From the NCBI GenBank assembly GCA_002362385.1, contig DEUB01000059.1, forward strand, positions 1-64,000: DNA of 64,000 nucleotides, read 5' to 3'. A program made the position numbers and the translations under genes. The first letter of the stretch is position 1. Each line of letters starts with the position of its first letter. This DNA is from Lachnospiraceae bacterium UBA3273. Its GTDB lineage: Bacteria; Bacillota; Clostridia; Lachnospirales; Lachnospiraceae. Below the pieces are notes generated by a model. It saw only the letters and a program-made list of their open reading frames with translations, was not told the origin of the DNA and made no database searches. Of this stretch, positions 1 through 8,103 are shown in pieces.

Positions 1-677
1 TAAATCGAAAATCGGAATAATCCAGAAAATTCCGATATCGGAATTTCTTGGAAATGCAGGTTTTAAATAAGGGTTTTTGGCCTGAACGCTCTATAGGCTA
101 CCTTGCCAGAAGCTTTGATAATTTAAACCGGGGCGAAGACTATATCTATACCAGATCCGCAATACATATCGGATTTCTGGACTTTGATCTACCGGACATC
201 CCACCTGAATTCTATGGCACATACCAATTATTAAATGTTAAAAATCATTCGAAATACAGTGACAAATTTACTCTGTCTGTGGTAAACTTAAAACACCTAG
301 ATATGGCAACCGAAGAAGATAAAAAGTACCATATTGACAAGTGGGCAGCCCTTTTTAAGGCTGCGACATGGGAGGAAATAAAAATGATCACAGAAAACGA
401 CGAATATTTAGGGGAAGCTTCATCGGAGCTTTTCAGGCTCTGTGCAGCCGATGCAGTCCGCGCAGAATGCGAAGCAAGGGAACGTTATTACAAAGAACAG
501 CAATATTTTAACAATCGTATATATGAGTTAGAAAAAAATTTAAACCGGAAGGATACGATTATTTCTCAAAACACGCAGACCATCCATGCGCTGAATGCAA
601 AAATCCAAAGATTAGAAAAATTATTAGAAAAAAATATTATCCCGCAAAAGAATCAAGAAAGCCTTCCGCAGTCTTAA
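1..677 (+). pseudogene. Rpn-family PD-(D/E)XK nuclease/transposase-like protein, 5'-truncated
   Basis: The open frame from about 48 encodes the C-terminal two thirds of a recombination-promoting nuclease (Rpn, PF12784-like) protein. It begins at the conserved EMQVLNKGFWPERS stretch, has the NRGEDY segment soon after, and ends in a charged coiled coil (about residues 150-200). These proteins normally have some 70 further N-terminal residues with the nuclease start. Here the reading frame hits a stop at 18-20 and the expected upstream residues are not in frame, so the gene is truncated or frameshifted at a 20-bp palindrome. The only start is a TTG with no good ribosome binding site. Its 3' end overlaps the convergent ispD by about 40 bp, so the true original end may be lost too. 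The window edge hides the rest. Family assignment is fairly secure; inactivity is inferred. Confidence 0.6.
27..46. repeat. 20-bp perfect palindrome
   Basis: AAATTCCGATATCGGAATTT reads identically on both strands. It sits where the Rpn-like coding frame breaks. It could be a scar of a rearrangement or a binding site; nothing else in the window matches it by eye. Confidence 0.6.
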
Positions 678-1362
678 GATCCTCCGGCGTCGTGAGCTTG
701 ATATTTTGATAGCTTCCTTCTACCAGCCTGACCCTTTTTCCGGAAAACAGTTCCACCACTATAGCATCATCCGTTATGGCGATCCCTTTCCTAAGCAGCT
801 CTTCTTCCCTTAAAAGCAATTCGCCGTAAGCCTTTTTTATCAGGGAGCATGCAAAGATCTGAGGCGTCTGGATCTGCCACACAAGGCTTCTTTTGGGGGT
901 ATCCGCCGCAAAACCTTCTTCATCGCTGATCTTTATGGTATCCTTAACGGGCATTCCCAAAACACAGGCGTCATATTTCCTCGCCTCCCCAATGCCCCTT
1001 TCTATCATTTCCGGTGTGGCAAAGGGTCTTGCGCCGTCATGGATCAGCACGTAATGACCTGCATCCCTTATATCATCATCTATGGCATCCAGCCCTTTCG
1101 CAACAGAATGATACCGCTCTTTTCCGCCTGTCACGATCTTTTTTACCTTTGAAAAACCATAAGCCTCCACGATCTCCTTTTGACAGTACGCTGCCTGTCC
1201 CTCTCCTGTTACAAGAACGATCTCGTCCACTATGCTCTCTTCAAAGTTTTTCAGGGTATAATAAAGAACAGGCCTGCCCGAAAGCAGTAAAAACTGCTTG
1301 GCTGTGTCAGAACCCATTCTCCTTCCCTGCCCTGCTGCTAATATGATGGCAGTTGTCTTCAT
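637..1362 (-). CDS. ispD: 2-C-methyl-D-erythritol 4-phosphate cytidylyltransferase
   Basis: IspD couples CTP to MEP in the non-mevalonate (MEP) isoprenoid pathway, in the cytoplasm. The 241-residue protein has the family length. The N-terminal nucleotide-binding loop IILAAGQGRRMGSD carries the conserved G-x-G-x-R-M, and VLIHDGARPF, the VKDTIK segment and QTPQIF near residue 165 are all present. The ATG at 1362 is preceded by GGAG at a spacing of about 6. It is the last gene of the minus-strand tsa-rnz-tsaD run, 66 bp after tsaD, and its 3' end overlaps the Rpn-like fragment on the other strand. Nothing in it looks damaged. Confidence 0.95.
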   Translation of the reverse strand: MKTTAIILAAGQGRRMGSDTAKQFLLLSGRPVLYYTLKNFEESIVDEIVLVTGEGQAAYCQKEIVEAYGFSKVKKIVTGGKERYHSVAKGLDAIDDDIRDAGHYVLIHDGARPFATPEMIERGIGEARKYDACVLGMPVKDTIKISDEEGFAADTPKRSLVWQIQTPQIFACSLIKKAYGELLLREEELLRKGIAITDDAIVVELFSGKRVRLVEGSYQNIKLTTPEDLKTAEGFLDSFAG

Positions 1363-1428
1363 GATAGTCTCCGTTCCGCGTCTTCCGTCTATGCCGCAAA
1401 CAGCAATAGAAGCTCCGCTTTCTTTACC

Positions 1429-2460
1429 TTATCTCTCTCCCAGCTTCAAATTGGGGACGGCATTCAGATCATACCCGCTCCTCATCCCTTTGATATACTC
1501 GTAATACCCCGCCACGCCGATCATGGCCGCATTGTCCGTACAAAATATCGGAGAGGGGCAGTAAAATTCAATATCTCTTTTTTCACAGGCTTCTTCAAAG
1601 GCTTTCCTTAAGCTGGAATTAGAAGCAACGCCGCCTGCAATGGCAAACCTGCGAAAGCCAAACTCCTCTACCGCAGCAAGCGCATGCTCCACCAAAACAT
1701 CTACGACCGCTTTCTGGAAAGAGGCCGCCACATCCGGAACATTGACGACTTCGCCCTTCATTTCACAGGAATTGATATAATTTAAGACTGCCGATTTTAA
1801 TCCGCTGAAACTGAAGTCATACCGGCTGTTTTCCACCTTTGCCCTGGGAAAATGAATGGCGTCGGGATTTCCTTCCTTTGAAACCTTATCGATCTTAGGC
1901 CCTCCCGGATATCCCAGACCTATAGCCCTAGCCACTTTATCAAAGGCTTCTCCCGCCGCGTCGTCTCTGGTACAGCCCAATATTTCATATTCCCCGTAAT
2001 CCTTTACCACCACTAAGTGGGTATGGCCTCCGGAGACTACCAGGCATGCAAAGGGAGGTTCTAACTCCTTGTGCTCTATAAAATTCGCACTGATGTGCCC
2101 CTCGATGTGATGCACGCCTATCAATGGCTTATTCAAAGCAAAAGCAAGGGCCTTAGCAAAAGAAACGCCCACTAACAGCGCTCCCACAAGGCCGGGTCCG
2201 TAGGTTACCGCAATACCGTCCATTTCCTCTAAAGATTTTCCGGCTTCCTTTAACGCGGTTTCCACAACCTGGTTGATCTTCTCAATATGCTTTCTGGATG
2301 CGATCTCCGGCACAACGCCGCCGTAGAGCGTATGCAGGTCGATCTGTGAAGAGATCACATTGCTTAACACTTCCCTGCCGTTTCTGATAACCGCTGCCGC
2401 CGTTTCATCGCAGGAACTCTCTATCCCTAATATATAAATATCTTCCGCCACTTTCCGCAC
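1429..2460 (-). CDS. tsaD: tRNA N6-adenosine threonylcarbamoyltransferase TsaD
   Basis: TsaD transfers the threonylcarbamoyl group to A37 of ANN-decoding tRNAs, working with TsaB and TsaE, both encoded in the same operon. The 343-residue ASKHA-fold protein shows [13 protein letters not shown] at the N terminus, the metal-binding HIEGH segment near residue 120, SGGHTHL, and the YPGGPKIDK and FSGLKSAV motifs. The C-terminal CTDNAAMIG motif is also intact. It starts 3 bp after the stop of the upstream membrane-anchored protein, so translation is probably coupled. Assignment is secure. Confidence 0.97.
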   Translation of the reverse strand: MRKVAEDIYILGIESSCDETAAAVIRNGREVLSNVISSQIDLHTLYGGVVPEIASRKHIEKINQVVETALKEAGKSLEEMDGIAVTYGPGLVGALLVGVSFAKALAFALNKPLIGVHHIEGHISANFIEHKELEPPFACLVVSGGHTHLVVVKDYGEYEILGCTRDDAAGEAFDKVARAIGLGYPGGPKIDKVSKEGNPDAIHFPRAKVENSRYDFSFSGLKSAVLNYINSCEMKGEVVNVPDVAASFQKAVVDVLVEHALAAVEEFGFRRFAIAGGVASNSSLRKAFEEACEKRDIEFYCPSPIFCTDNAAMIGVAGYYEYIKGMRSGYDLNAVPNLKLGER

Positions 2461-2463
2461 TTC

Positions 2464-3045
2464 CTATTCGCTGTCCTGTTTTTCCCATCCGTATATTTTG
2501 TAATGGCCGTCTCCATCCTTGCGCAGTATGAAGCAAAGCGTCGTCTTATAGATCAGGGAACTCTGTTTTATATCATAAATGCAATAAAGCCTTGCCCAGT
2601 CATAGCCATTCTCCGTAAAGAATTCCACATCCATACTGGAAGAAGGGGAATAGCCGGAAATACTTCTGCCATTTAATCTGTACTCATCGATATCCTTTTT
2701 CAGCAGGTCCAGATACTCTTCCTCTGTCTGGTTGGCAACAAGCTCATCATCATAGATCTCTCTCATCTTTAACGCCAGATCCTTCAATTCCTCATCCGTA
2801 TGCTCTTCATTATAAAAACACTGGGTAATTTCACTGAAATACTTAACTACCTCTCTGGGAGAAGGAGGGTAATTGGACTGAAGATTTCTGGACAGCGCCT
2901 TCTGCGTCATGGTCATGACCTCTGCAGCCGCAGGCTCTTCCTCTTTTTTCCCGCTGTTATTGGAAAGATAAAAATAATACCCCACGACCAGACACGCAAG
3001 AATGATCAGCAAAATTGTGCCTTTTGTTCCTTTAAATCTTTGCAT
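2464..3045 (-). CDS. Membrane-anchored protein of unknown function
   Basis: I do not recognise a named family. From the chosen ATG the protein has a short basic N terminus (MQRFKGTKGT), one hydrophobic segment (about residues 9-25) and an exported region of about 165 residues rich in Asp, Glu, Lys and Tyr. That suggests a single-pass protein with an extracytoplasmic domain. The start at 3045 is chosen because GAGAGGAAAG precedes it at good spacing; an upstream ATG at 3117 would overlap rnz by 50 bp and lacks a site. It sits tightly between rnz and tsaD, so it is co-transcribed with tRNA-modification genes, but this says little about its role. Confidence 0.75.
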   Translation of the reverse strand: MQRFKGTKGTILLIILACLVVGYYFYLSNNSGKKEEEPAAAEVMTMTQKALSRNLQSNYPPSPREVVKYFSEITQCFYNEEHTDEELKDLALKMREIYDDELVANQTEEEYLDLLKKDIDEYRLNGRSISGYSPSSSMDVEFFTENGYDWARLYCIYDIKQSSLIYKTTLCFILRKDGDGHYKIYGWEKQDSE

Positions 3046-3067
3046 AGGCTTTCCTCTCTTAAAAAGA

Positions 3068-3979
3068 CTATTGTTCTTCAAAATCCAGTTCCACTGTCTG
3101 GCCGTCCTTTGCCGCATATGCCCTCGGAAAAATACGCTTTACTTCCTTCATATATTCCTCCGGCCTTGTTAAGGACGGACTGTAATGCGTCAGCCACATA
3201 AGCTTTGGTTCTGCCTCGGCAGCGATCCTCGCCGCCTCATAAAAGGTCATATGCTTATATTCCCTGGCCTTAGCCTTTTTTTCCGGTTCCCCGTACATTC
3301 CCTCTAAGATCAGCAGGTCCGCTCTTTTGCTGTGCCAGCATATGGCGGGCGTGGGCCTGGTATCCGTACAATAGGTTACCTTGATCCCTTTTCTCTCTTC
3401 CCCCATGACCATATCCGGTGTATAAGTCCCTTCCGGCGTTTCAACGGTTTCGCCGTGTTGCAGGCGGTTCCAGCAGTTTACGGGAATATTCAGCTCTTTT
3501 GCCTTTTCCACCATAAATCTGCCTTTGCGCTCGATTACCAGACTATAACCATAACATACCACATTATGGTTCACTCTGAAAGCATCAATATGAAATCCGT
3601 CAAACTGAATGCTCTCCTCCGCCTCTGTAAGCTCTTTAAACCGTATTTCAAAGGGAAGCTCCGGCGCAATGACCCGAAGAGAGGAAACCACCCTCGAAAG
3701 CCCCTTGGGACCTATCATCAAAAGAGGTTCTGTCCGCTCCGCATTTCCCATGGTAAGGAGCATGCCCGGAAGTCCGCTGATATGATCCGCATGATAATGG
3801 GTAAAACAGATAATATCAATGGGCTTGGGACTCCAGCCTTTTTCTTTCATTGCGATCTGGGTCCCTTCCCCGCAGTCGATCAAAATACTTTTTCCGTTGT
3901 ATCTGGCCATCATGGATGTCAGCCACCTGTAAGGCAGGGGCATCATTCCTCCGGTTCCCAACAGACACACATCTAACAT
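3068..3979 (-). CDS. rnz: Ribonuclease Z
   Basis: RNase Z trims the 3' trailer of tRNA precursors that lack an encoded CCA. The 303-residue protein has the metallo-beta-lactamase zinc motif FTHYHADHISGLPG near residue 60. Upstream is an LDVCLLGTGG start with ILIDCGEGTQ, downstream come the CTDTRP segment and the LTHYS histidine near residue 265. The Asp in CTDTRP and the C-terminal His are the expected remaining zinc ligands. It is co-oriented with tsaB, tsaE and tsaD, giving a tRNA-maturation operon. The 4-bp gap to the zinc-ribbon gene suggests coupling. Confidence 0.92.
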   Translation of the reverse strand: MLDVCLLGTGGMMPLPYRWLTSMMARYNGKSILIDCGEGTQIAMKEKGWSPKPIDIICFTHYHADHISGLPGMLLTMGNAERTEPLLMIGPKGLSRVVSSLRVIAPELPFEIRFKELTEAEESIQFDGFHIDAFRVNHNVVCYGYSLVIERKGRFMVEKAKELNIPVNCWNRLQHGETVETPEGTYTPDMVMGEERKGIKVTYCTDTRPTPAICWHSKRADLLILEGMYGEPEKKAKAREYKHMTFYEAARIAAEAEPKLMWLTHYSPSLTRPEEYMKEVKRIFPRAYAAKDGQTVELDFEEQ

Positions 3980-3982
3980 AAT

Positions 3983-4222
3983 TTATAAAAGCTCCGTTTC
4001 CTCCTGCAAAGAGACGGGAATCTGAAAAGATCCTATCCATTCGTCATAGCATGGCTCACACAGATCAAATTCGTGGATCTCCCCGTCCTTATCGGAAAAA
4101 TAATCAAAAAGCTGTTTTCCTTTAAAGCAGCCTTCTTTTAAAATACCGTTTTCCACGGTCAATTCCCTGCCGCACCTGTTGCAAATTACCTTCTTGAGCT
4201 TCTCATTATTGTACTCTCTCAT
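3983..4222 (-). CDS. Small zinc-ribbon-like protein
   Basis: This 79-residue protein carries two CxxC pairs, CNRCG near residue 12 and CEPCYDEW near residue 58, consistent with one structural zinc site. The rest is acidic and soluble with no membrane segment. The ATG at 4222 is preceded by GGAGGG at short spacing; a longer start at 4294 lacks a ribosome binding site and would run into the region before rimI. It lies between rimI and rnz on the same strand. No function can be assigned; it could be a nucleic-acid or ribosome-associated protein. Confidence 0.65.
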   Translation of the reverse strand: MREYNNEKLKKVICNRCGRELTVENGILKEGCFKGKQLFDYFSDKDGEIHEFDLCEPCYDEWIGSFQIPVSLQEETELL

Positions 4223-4345
4223 AACCCTCCACGTTCCTTTCCTTCTCATCTTAAAAGTTTTTTGCAAATTGATTCGATCATGAACCAATTTCATTATATA
4301 AGAACATGTGGTTTTATTCCTAGCGGTAATTATTGCAACTGCTGC

Positions 4346-4780
4346 CTATCTTTTCCACATAATCAGCGCATCTTCAACAGGTTTTTCATAAAATTTTTTA
4401 CGGATCCCTTCCGTTACAAATCCCATGGATTCATAAAGCGCAATTGCAGCTTCATTGCTCTTTCTCACTTCCAGAGTGACAGCATCCGCTCCCGCTTTCC
4501 TCAGTTTTTCTAAAAGCACCGCCAGCATTTTCCCGCCGACGCCCTTTTTTCTGTGCAAGGGTTCCACCGCCACCTGGTTAATGTCCGCTTCATTTAAGAT
4601 CACATATGCGCCGCAATATCCCAAAACCTTATCCCCGTCCCTTGCCACCACATAGACGGCGTCGGATCTGTTCAGGTTCTCCTCAAAGGACTTCTTTGAC
4701 CACGGCATGCTGAAGCATGCGGCTTCCATAGTGCTGACCTGTTCTAAATCTTCTTTGCGCATATCATCGATCTGAAGCAT
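4346..4780 (-). CDS. rimI: Ribosomal-protein-alanine N-acetyltransferase RimI (GNAT)
   Basis: RimI acetylates the N-terminal alanine of ribosomal protein S18, or more broadly protein N termini, using acetyl-CoA. The 144-residue GNAT fold is visible: MPWSKKSFEENL early, NQVAVEPLHRKKGVGGKML with the acetyl-CoA-binding R-x-x-G-x-G near residue 78, and EVRKSNEAAIALYESMGF. The start at 4780 gives a 17-bp overlap with tsaB, the usual coupled arrangement; the frame is open further upstream but only inside tsaB. Adjacency to tsaB and tsaD is typical of Firmicutes. Confidence 0.92.
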   Translation of the reverse strand: MLQIDDMRKEDLEQVSTMEAACFSMPWSKKSFEENLNRSDAVYVVARDGDKVLGYCGAYVILNEADINQVAVEPLHRKKGVGGKMLAVLLEKLRKAGADAVTLEVRKSNEAAIALYESMGFVTEGIRKKFYEKPVEDALIMWKR

Positions 4781-5489
4781 TTTCTTTTTCCATCCGTTCC
4801 CTCTCCGCCTGTGACAGCCTGAGATATTCCGGTTTATGGGCAGACGCCGTAACGGCTTTCCCTTCCTCAAAGTACTGCTGCGAAAGCACAGCCAGGGAAG
4901 AGGCCCTCTGTCTGTTACAGTTAGCAGGTGCAAACCCAAAAGGCACCTTCATTTTTTCCTCAATGGCAGACCTCAAAACGGGGACTCCGTCTCCTAAAAA
5001 CATGACATATTTACCCATTCCGTTTAATTCTTCCATAACGGAATCCATATCTGCCGCAAACTGTTCCTTTAATACCCTGAAGCAATAAGCGCCTTCCTGT
5101 ATTTCAAAGGTATAAAAACCTGTATAGACCTGATTTCTTCTGGCATCCATAATGGGACATATGATCCCCGCAAAACCAAAAAGATTATATGCCATGGCGT
5201 CTATGGTGGGAATCTCCACAATAGGCGTATCAAGAGCCATTCCCATCCCTTTCGCCGTTGCCGAACCGATCCTTAAGCCCGTAAAAGATCCCGGTCCCGC
5301 CGCTACGCCTATGGCGTCTATGGTCGACAGATCCAGATTTATCATTTTCTTTACTTCTTCCAGCATGGGAAGCAGCGTCTGTGAATGGGTCTTTTTGTAA
5401 TCAACGGTATACTCCGCGATCAAATGTTCCCCTTCTGCCACCGCTACCGTGGCCACCAGCCCCGAGCTGTCAATCGCTAATACTCTCAT
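4764..5489 (-). CDS. tsaB: tRNA threonylcarbamoyladenosine biosynthesis protein TsaB
   Basis: TsaB is the inactive ASKHA paralogue that scaffolds TsaD in t6A synthesis. The 241-residue protein begins MRVLAIDSSGLVATVAV and contains the hallmark AAGPGSFTGLRIG near residue 64 and MDARRNQVY near residue 116. Its ATG overlaps the tsaE stop by 4 bp (ATGA), so the two are translationally coupled. It lacks the metal-binding HxxxH of TsaD, as expected. Secure assignment. Confidence 0.95.
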   Translation of the reverse strand: MRVLAIDSSGLVATVAVAEGEHLIAEYTVDYKKTHSQTLLPMLEEVKKMINLDLSTIDAIGVAAGPGSFTGLRIGSATAKGMGMALDTPIVEIPTIDAMAYNLFGFAGIICPIMDARRNQVYTGFYTFEIQEGAYCFRVLKEQFAADMDSVMEELNGMGKYVMFLGDGVPVLRSAIEEKMKVPFGFAPANCNRQRASSLAVLSQQYFEEGKAVTASAHKPEYLRLSQAERERMEKENASDR

Positions 5490-5932
5490 AATTGCGGTTC
5501 CTCCCGAAAGGTTATCCTGCGATAATCAAAGCCCTTTTCCAGATCCTTTTCTATGGTAACCCACACTGTTTCCGCCGGCATCAACTCTTTGATCAGACCG
5601 GCCCATTCCACAAGACAAACGCCTTCTCCGTAAAAATAATCCTCATAGCCGATCTCATCCATTTCCTCTAGATCCCCGATGCGGTATACGTCGAAATGGT
5701 AAAAAGGAAGCCTGCCGCTTTCATAAACCTGCACAATGGTAAAGGTAGGGCTGTTTACCTGCTCTTTTACCGAAAGTCCTGCCGCAACGCCCTTTGTGAA
5801 TACGGTTTTACCCACTCCCAAATCTCCCAAAAGAGCATATACCGTTCCGGGCTTCGCCTCTTTTCCTATGGAATAGCCTGCATCAAAGGTTTCCTGTTCG
5901 CCGGCAGTTTCGATCACTGTTTCTTTCCTCAT
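5486..5932 (-). CDS. tsaE: tRNA threonylcarbamoyladenosine biosynthesis ATPase TsaE
   Basis: TsaE is the P-loop ATPase that drives turnover of the TsaBD complex. The 148-residue protein has Walker A LLGDLGVGKTVFTKG near residue 35, SPTFTIVQVY, the HFDVYRI segment and the LVEWAG motif. The ATG at 5932 is preceded by a G/A-rich AGGA-type stretch; the open frame runs further upstream to 6106 but only inside the ycxB-like gene. Six bases separate it from that gene, and it overlaps tsaB by 4 bp. Confidence 0.94.
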   Translation of the reverse strand: MRKETVIETAGEQETFDAGYSIGKEAKPGTVYALLGDLGVGKTVFTKGVAAGLSVKEQVNSPTFTIVQVYESGRLPFYHFDVYRIGDLEEMDEIGYEDYFYGEGVCLVEWAGLIKELMPAETVWVTIEKDLEKGFDYRRITFREEPQL

Positions 5933-5937
5933 ATCCG

Positions 5938-6636
5938 TCACGCTTTTATCTTTACTTTTTGGGGATCCATATGGGTAAAAATAATCCGGATCAGCCCCTC
6001 CGCATTTTCTCCCAGATCTTTTCGGGGAAATATGGATGCGGAATTTTTGCCCGTATAGAGAATGATGCTCTTGGAAGTGGAAACGGCCTTTATCATATCC
6101 TCCCACTTCTGCATCTGCCTTGTTTCTCCCTGGGAAACCTCCACCCCGTTCTCATAAAAGGCGTAATGCAGGGGATTTCTGAAGCTTTCCTGCAAAGACT
6201 GCTTCTTTGCTGTCAAAAAAAGGCTCCATGGCAGATACAGAATGATAATGATCCCGCATATTAAATAAAGGACGCTGATCCCTTTTACAAAATAAACCGT
6301 TATCATCAAAACGCCGATAATCGTGCCAAGCATTCCAGAAAAGGTTGTATATACGTGACGCAGAAAATAATCATAAAGAACGGAAGCATTCATGTGAATG
6401 TCCACTTCATAAAGGGCATCCCCCTCAGGCAGAATCCCCGGAATCTCTTCCGGCCGGGTTTCCCCTGACTGATTTTGTGTATGCTCCGGCTGCTCCTGTG
6501 TACCGCCTCGCTGCTCCTGTGCATTTCCGGTTTGCCCTTGTGTACCGCCTTGCTGCTCCTGTGCGTTTCCGGGCTGCTCTTGTGTACCGTCTGACTGCTC
6601 CTGCACTTCTTCCTGCGTTTTTTGTTCTTCCATCAT
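5938..6636 (-). CDS. YcxB-like membrane protein with Gln-rich repetitive N terminus
   Basis: The protein has three parts. An N-terminal segment (about residues 1-65) is made of Gln, Glu and Gly with 14-residue repeats. Two hydrophobic segments follow (about residues 100-145). The C-terminal soluble domain of about 90 residues has the YENGVEVSQGE and KWEDMIKAVSTSKSIILYTG segments typical of YcxB-like proteins. It is likely an inner-membrane protein with both termini cytoplasmic; the function of the family is unknown. The ATG at 6636 is preferred because AAGGAAGGGAAG precedes it; an ATG at 6669 has no site. It is the first gene of the tsa operon, just after a good promoter. Confidence 0.75.
   Translation of the reverse strand: MMEEQKTQEEVQEQSDGTQEQPGNAQEQQGGTQGQTGNAQEQRGGTQEQPEHTQNQSGETRPEEIPGILPEGDALYEVDIHMNASVLYDYFLRHVYTTFSGMLGTIIGVLMITVYFVKGISVLYLICGIIIILYLPWSLFLTAKKQSLQESFRNPLHYAFYENGVEVSQGETRQMQKWEDMIKAVSTSKSIILYTGKNSASIFPRKDLGENAEGLIRIIFTHMDPQKVKIKA
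6499..6603 (-). repeat. 42-bp tandem repeat, about 2.5 copies, in the ycxB-like gene
   Basis: Units begin at 6499, 6541 and 6583 (the last is partial), each starting TGTACCG on the plus strand, with exact 42-bp spacing (14 codons). The units differ at a few bases. They encode the Gln-rich GTQxQxGNAQEQ repeats. Because the unit is a multiple of three, copy number can change without breaking the gene. Confidence 0.8.
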
Positions 6637-6690
6637 ATTGTGTGTCTTCCCTTCCTTATTTTTCCTCATAAGACATAATCACACAAATAC

Positions 6691-6718
6691 ATTATACTTG
6701 ATTTGGCAAAAATCGCAA
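6691..6718 (-). promoter_or_regulatory. Probable sigma-A promoter of the tsa/rnz operon
   Basis: On the minus strand TTGCGA (6713-6718) is followed after 16 bp by a perfect TATAAT (6691-6696). It lies about 55-80 bp upstream of the ycxB-like start and is the only strong promoter seen before the run of nine minus-strand genes. Confidence 0.65.
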
Positions 6719-6803
6719 GTTGAATCTGTTTTTCAAAGGATTTTCAAAAAATTGAAAAGCTGCTGAAAGAAAAGCCGTATATAAATGAAGATCCTTTACG
6801 GAT

Positions 6804-6841
6804 AATAAAAAGGGAACAGCCCATACAAACGGCCGCTCCCT
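6804..6841 (-). terminator. Rho-independent terminator of the ABC export operon
   Basis: The minus strand forms an 11-bp stem (arms 6831-6841 and 6811-6821, two G-U wobbles) with a 9-nt loop, followed by TTTTTATTAT. It is 37 bp downstream of the permease stop codon. Confidence 0.85.
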
Positions 6842-6877
6842 GATCCTTTCATGCTTTTATTCATGCTTTTAAGGCTT

Positions 6878-8092
6878 TTATTCGTGCCTTAAGGCTTCAA
6901 TAGGGCTTAACTTCGCCGCCCGCTTTGCAGGATAAATACCGAAGAAAATACCCACTCCCGATGAAAACAGACTGGCTATGATGACTGTTTCCACGGAAAT
7001 GCTTGCCTGCATATCCATAGCCGCGCATACGGCCATCGCGCCAAGGGCGCCCAAAATAATGCCGATGATCCCTCCTAACAGGGTAATGATGGCGGATTCA
7101 AATAAGAACTGTGCCAAAATAGACCTCGTTCTGGCTCCTAAAGCCTTTCTGATACCGATCTCCCTTGTCCGCTCCGTTACGGATACCAGCATGATATTCA
7201 TAACGCCGATGCCGCCTACCAACAGGGAAATTGCCGCTACAAATACAATAAATACGGTAATGGTGCTGATAACGTCGGTAATGGACGACATCTGGTCGCT
7301 GAAGCTTTCCATCAGGATGACGCCCTGCCCCCTTACCTTATGGCGGATCTCCATCAGATTAATGGCCTCCGAAGCAATTTCTTTGGAATACTCCGGTTCC
7401 CCGATAATATAGATAACGCCGTATTCTTCCGGTTTGTCATAAAACGCCTGTCCGAAGGTGGTAATGGGCATCTCAAATTCTACCTGCTCGTAATAATTCA
7501 TGGCGTTTAAAAGGCCGGATGCATTGTCCGCACGGATACCCACGATCCGCAGCTCCACGGTATTATTTCCCACTGTCATCTCAAAAGTCTTGCCGATCAC
7601 ATCCGTTGTCCCAAACATGGACATTGCGCCGCTCTCCCTGAGCACGCACACTTTGGCGCCGCTCTCCACATCATTTTTTGTAAAATACGATCCTTTTATG
7701 ATCGCTTCCGACGCCGTATACCGGAGCGCCTCATTGCCGGCGCTGACATAAGCCACAAAATCTCCTTTGGGACCCAGGGCGCTGCCATAATAGCTGTCCT
7801 GAAAAGTGGCCCCTTTGACATGCTCAATCTGTTCTTCTATGGCCCTGATATCCTCATCATCAAAGGTAACCGCATCGTATTCCTCATTGGAATTGGAATA
7901 GACTGCCACCTGTCCGCCCGCTATGCTGTTTAACTGGTCGCTGATAGAGCCCGATACGCCGTTTCCGATGGAAATGATCATGATAACGGAAGAGATTCCT
8001 ATGATAATGCCTAACATGGTCAAAAAGGAACGTCCCTTGTTGCTCCGGATATTTTTTAATGCCATTTTTATATATTCTAAAAGCTGTCCCAT
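6878..8092 (-). CDS. MacB-type ABC transporter permease
   Basis: A 404-residue permease with the MacB/FtsX layout: one transmembrane segment (about residues 20-42), a large extracytoplasmic MacB_PCD domain (about 43-265), then three transmembrane segments. The C-terminal FtsX domain carries ERTREIGIRKALGARTRSIL (about 306-325), typical of macrolide or peptide exporters. AGGAGCG lies 9 bp upstream of the ATG. It is the third gene of an operon ATPase-adaptor-permease. The substrate is unknown; such systems in Firmicutes often export antimicrobial peptides or toxic small molecules. Confidence 0.9.
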   Translation of the reverse strand: MGQLLEYIKMALKNIRSNKGRSFLTMLGIIIGISSVIMIISIGNGVSGSISDQLNSIAGGQVAVYSNSNEEYDAVTFDDEDIRAIEEQIEHVKGATFQDSYYGSALGPKGDFVAYVSAGNEALRYTASEAIIKGSYFTKNDVESGAKVCVLRESGAMSMFGTTDVIGKTFEMTVGNNTVELRIVGIRADNASGLLNAMNYYEQVEFEMPITTFGQAFYDKPEEYGVIYIIGEPEYSKEIASEAINLMEIRHKVRGQGVILMESFSDQMSSITDVISTITVFIVFVAAISLLVGGIGVMNIMLVSVTERTREIGIRKALGARTRSILAQFLFESAIITLLGGIIGIILGALGAMAVCAAMDMQASISVETVIIASLFSSGVGIFFGIYPAKRAAKLSPIEALRHE

Positions 8093-8103
8093 AATAAGCG
8101 CTC

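Noticed and set aside
3332..3976. Open frame opposite to rnz
   Set aside because: Shadow of the real gene, with no start signal or family match.
6499..6603. CRISPR-like repeats
   Set aside because: The repeat is contiguous, in frame and without spacers, inside a coding gene.
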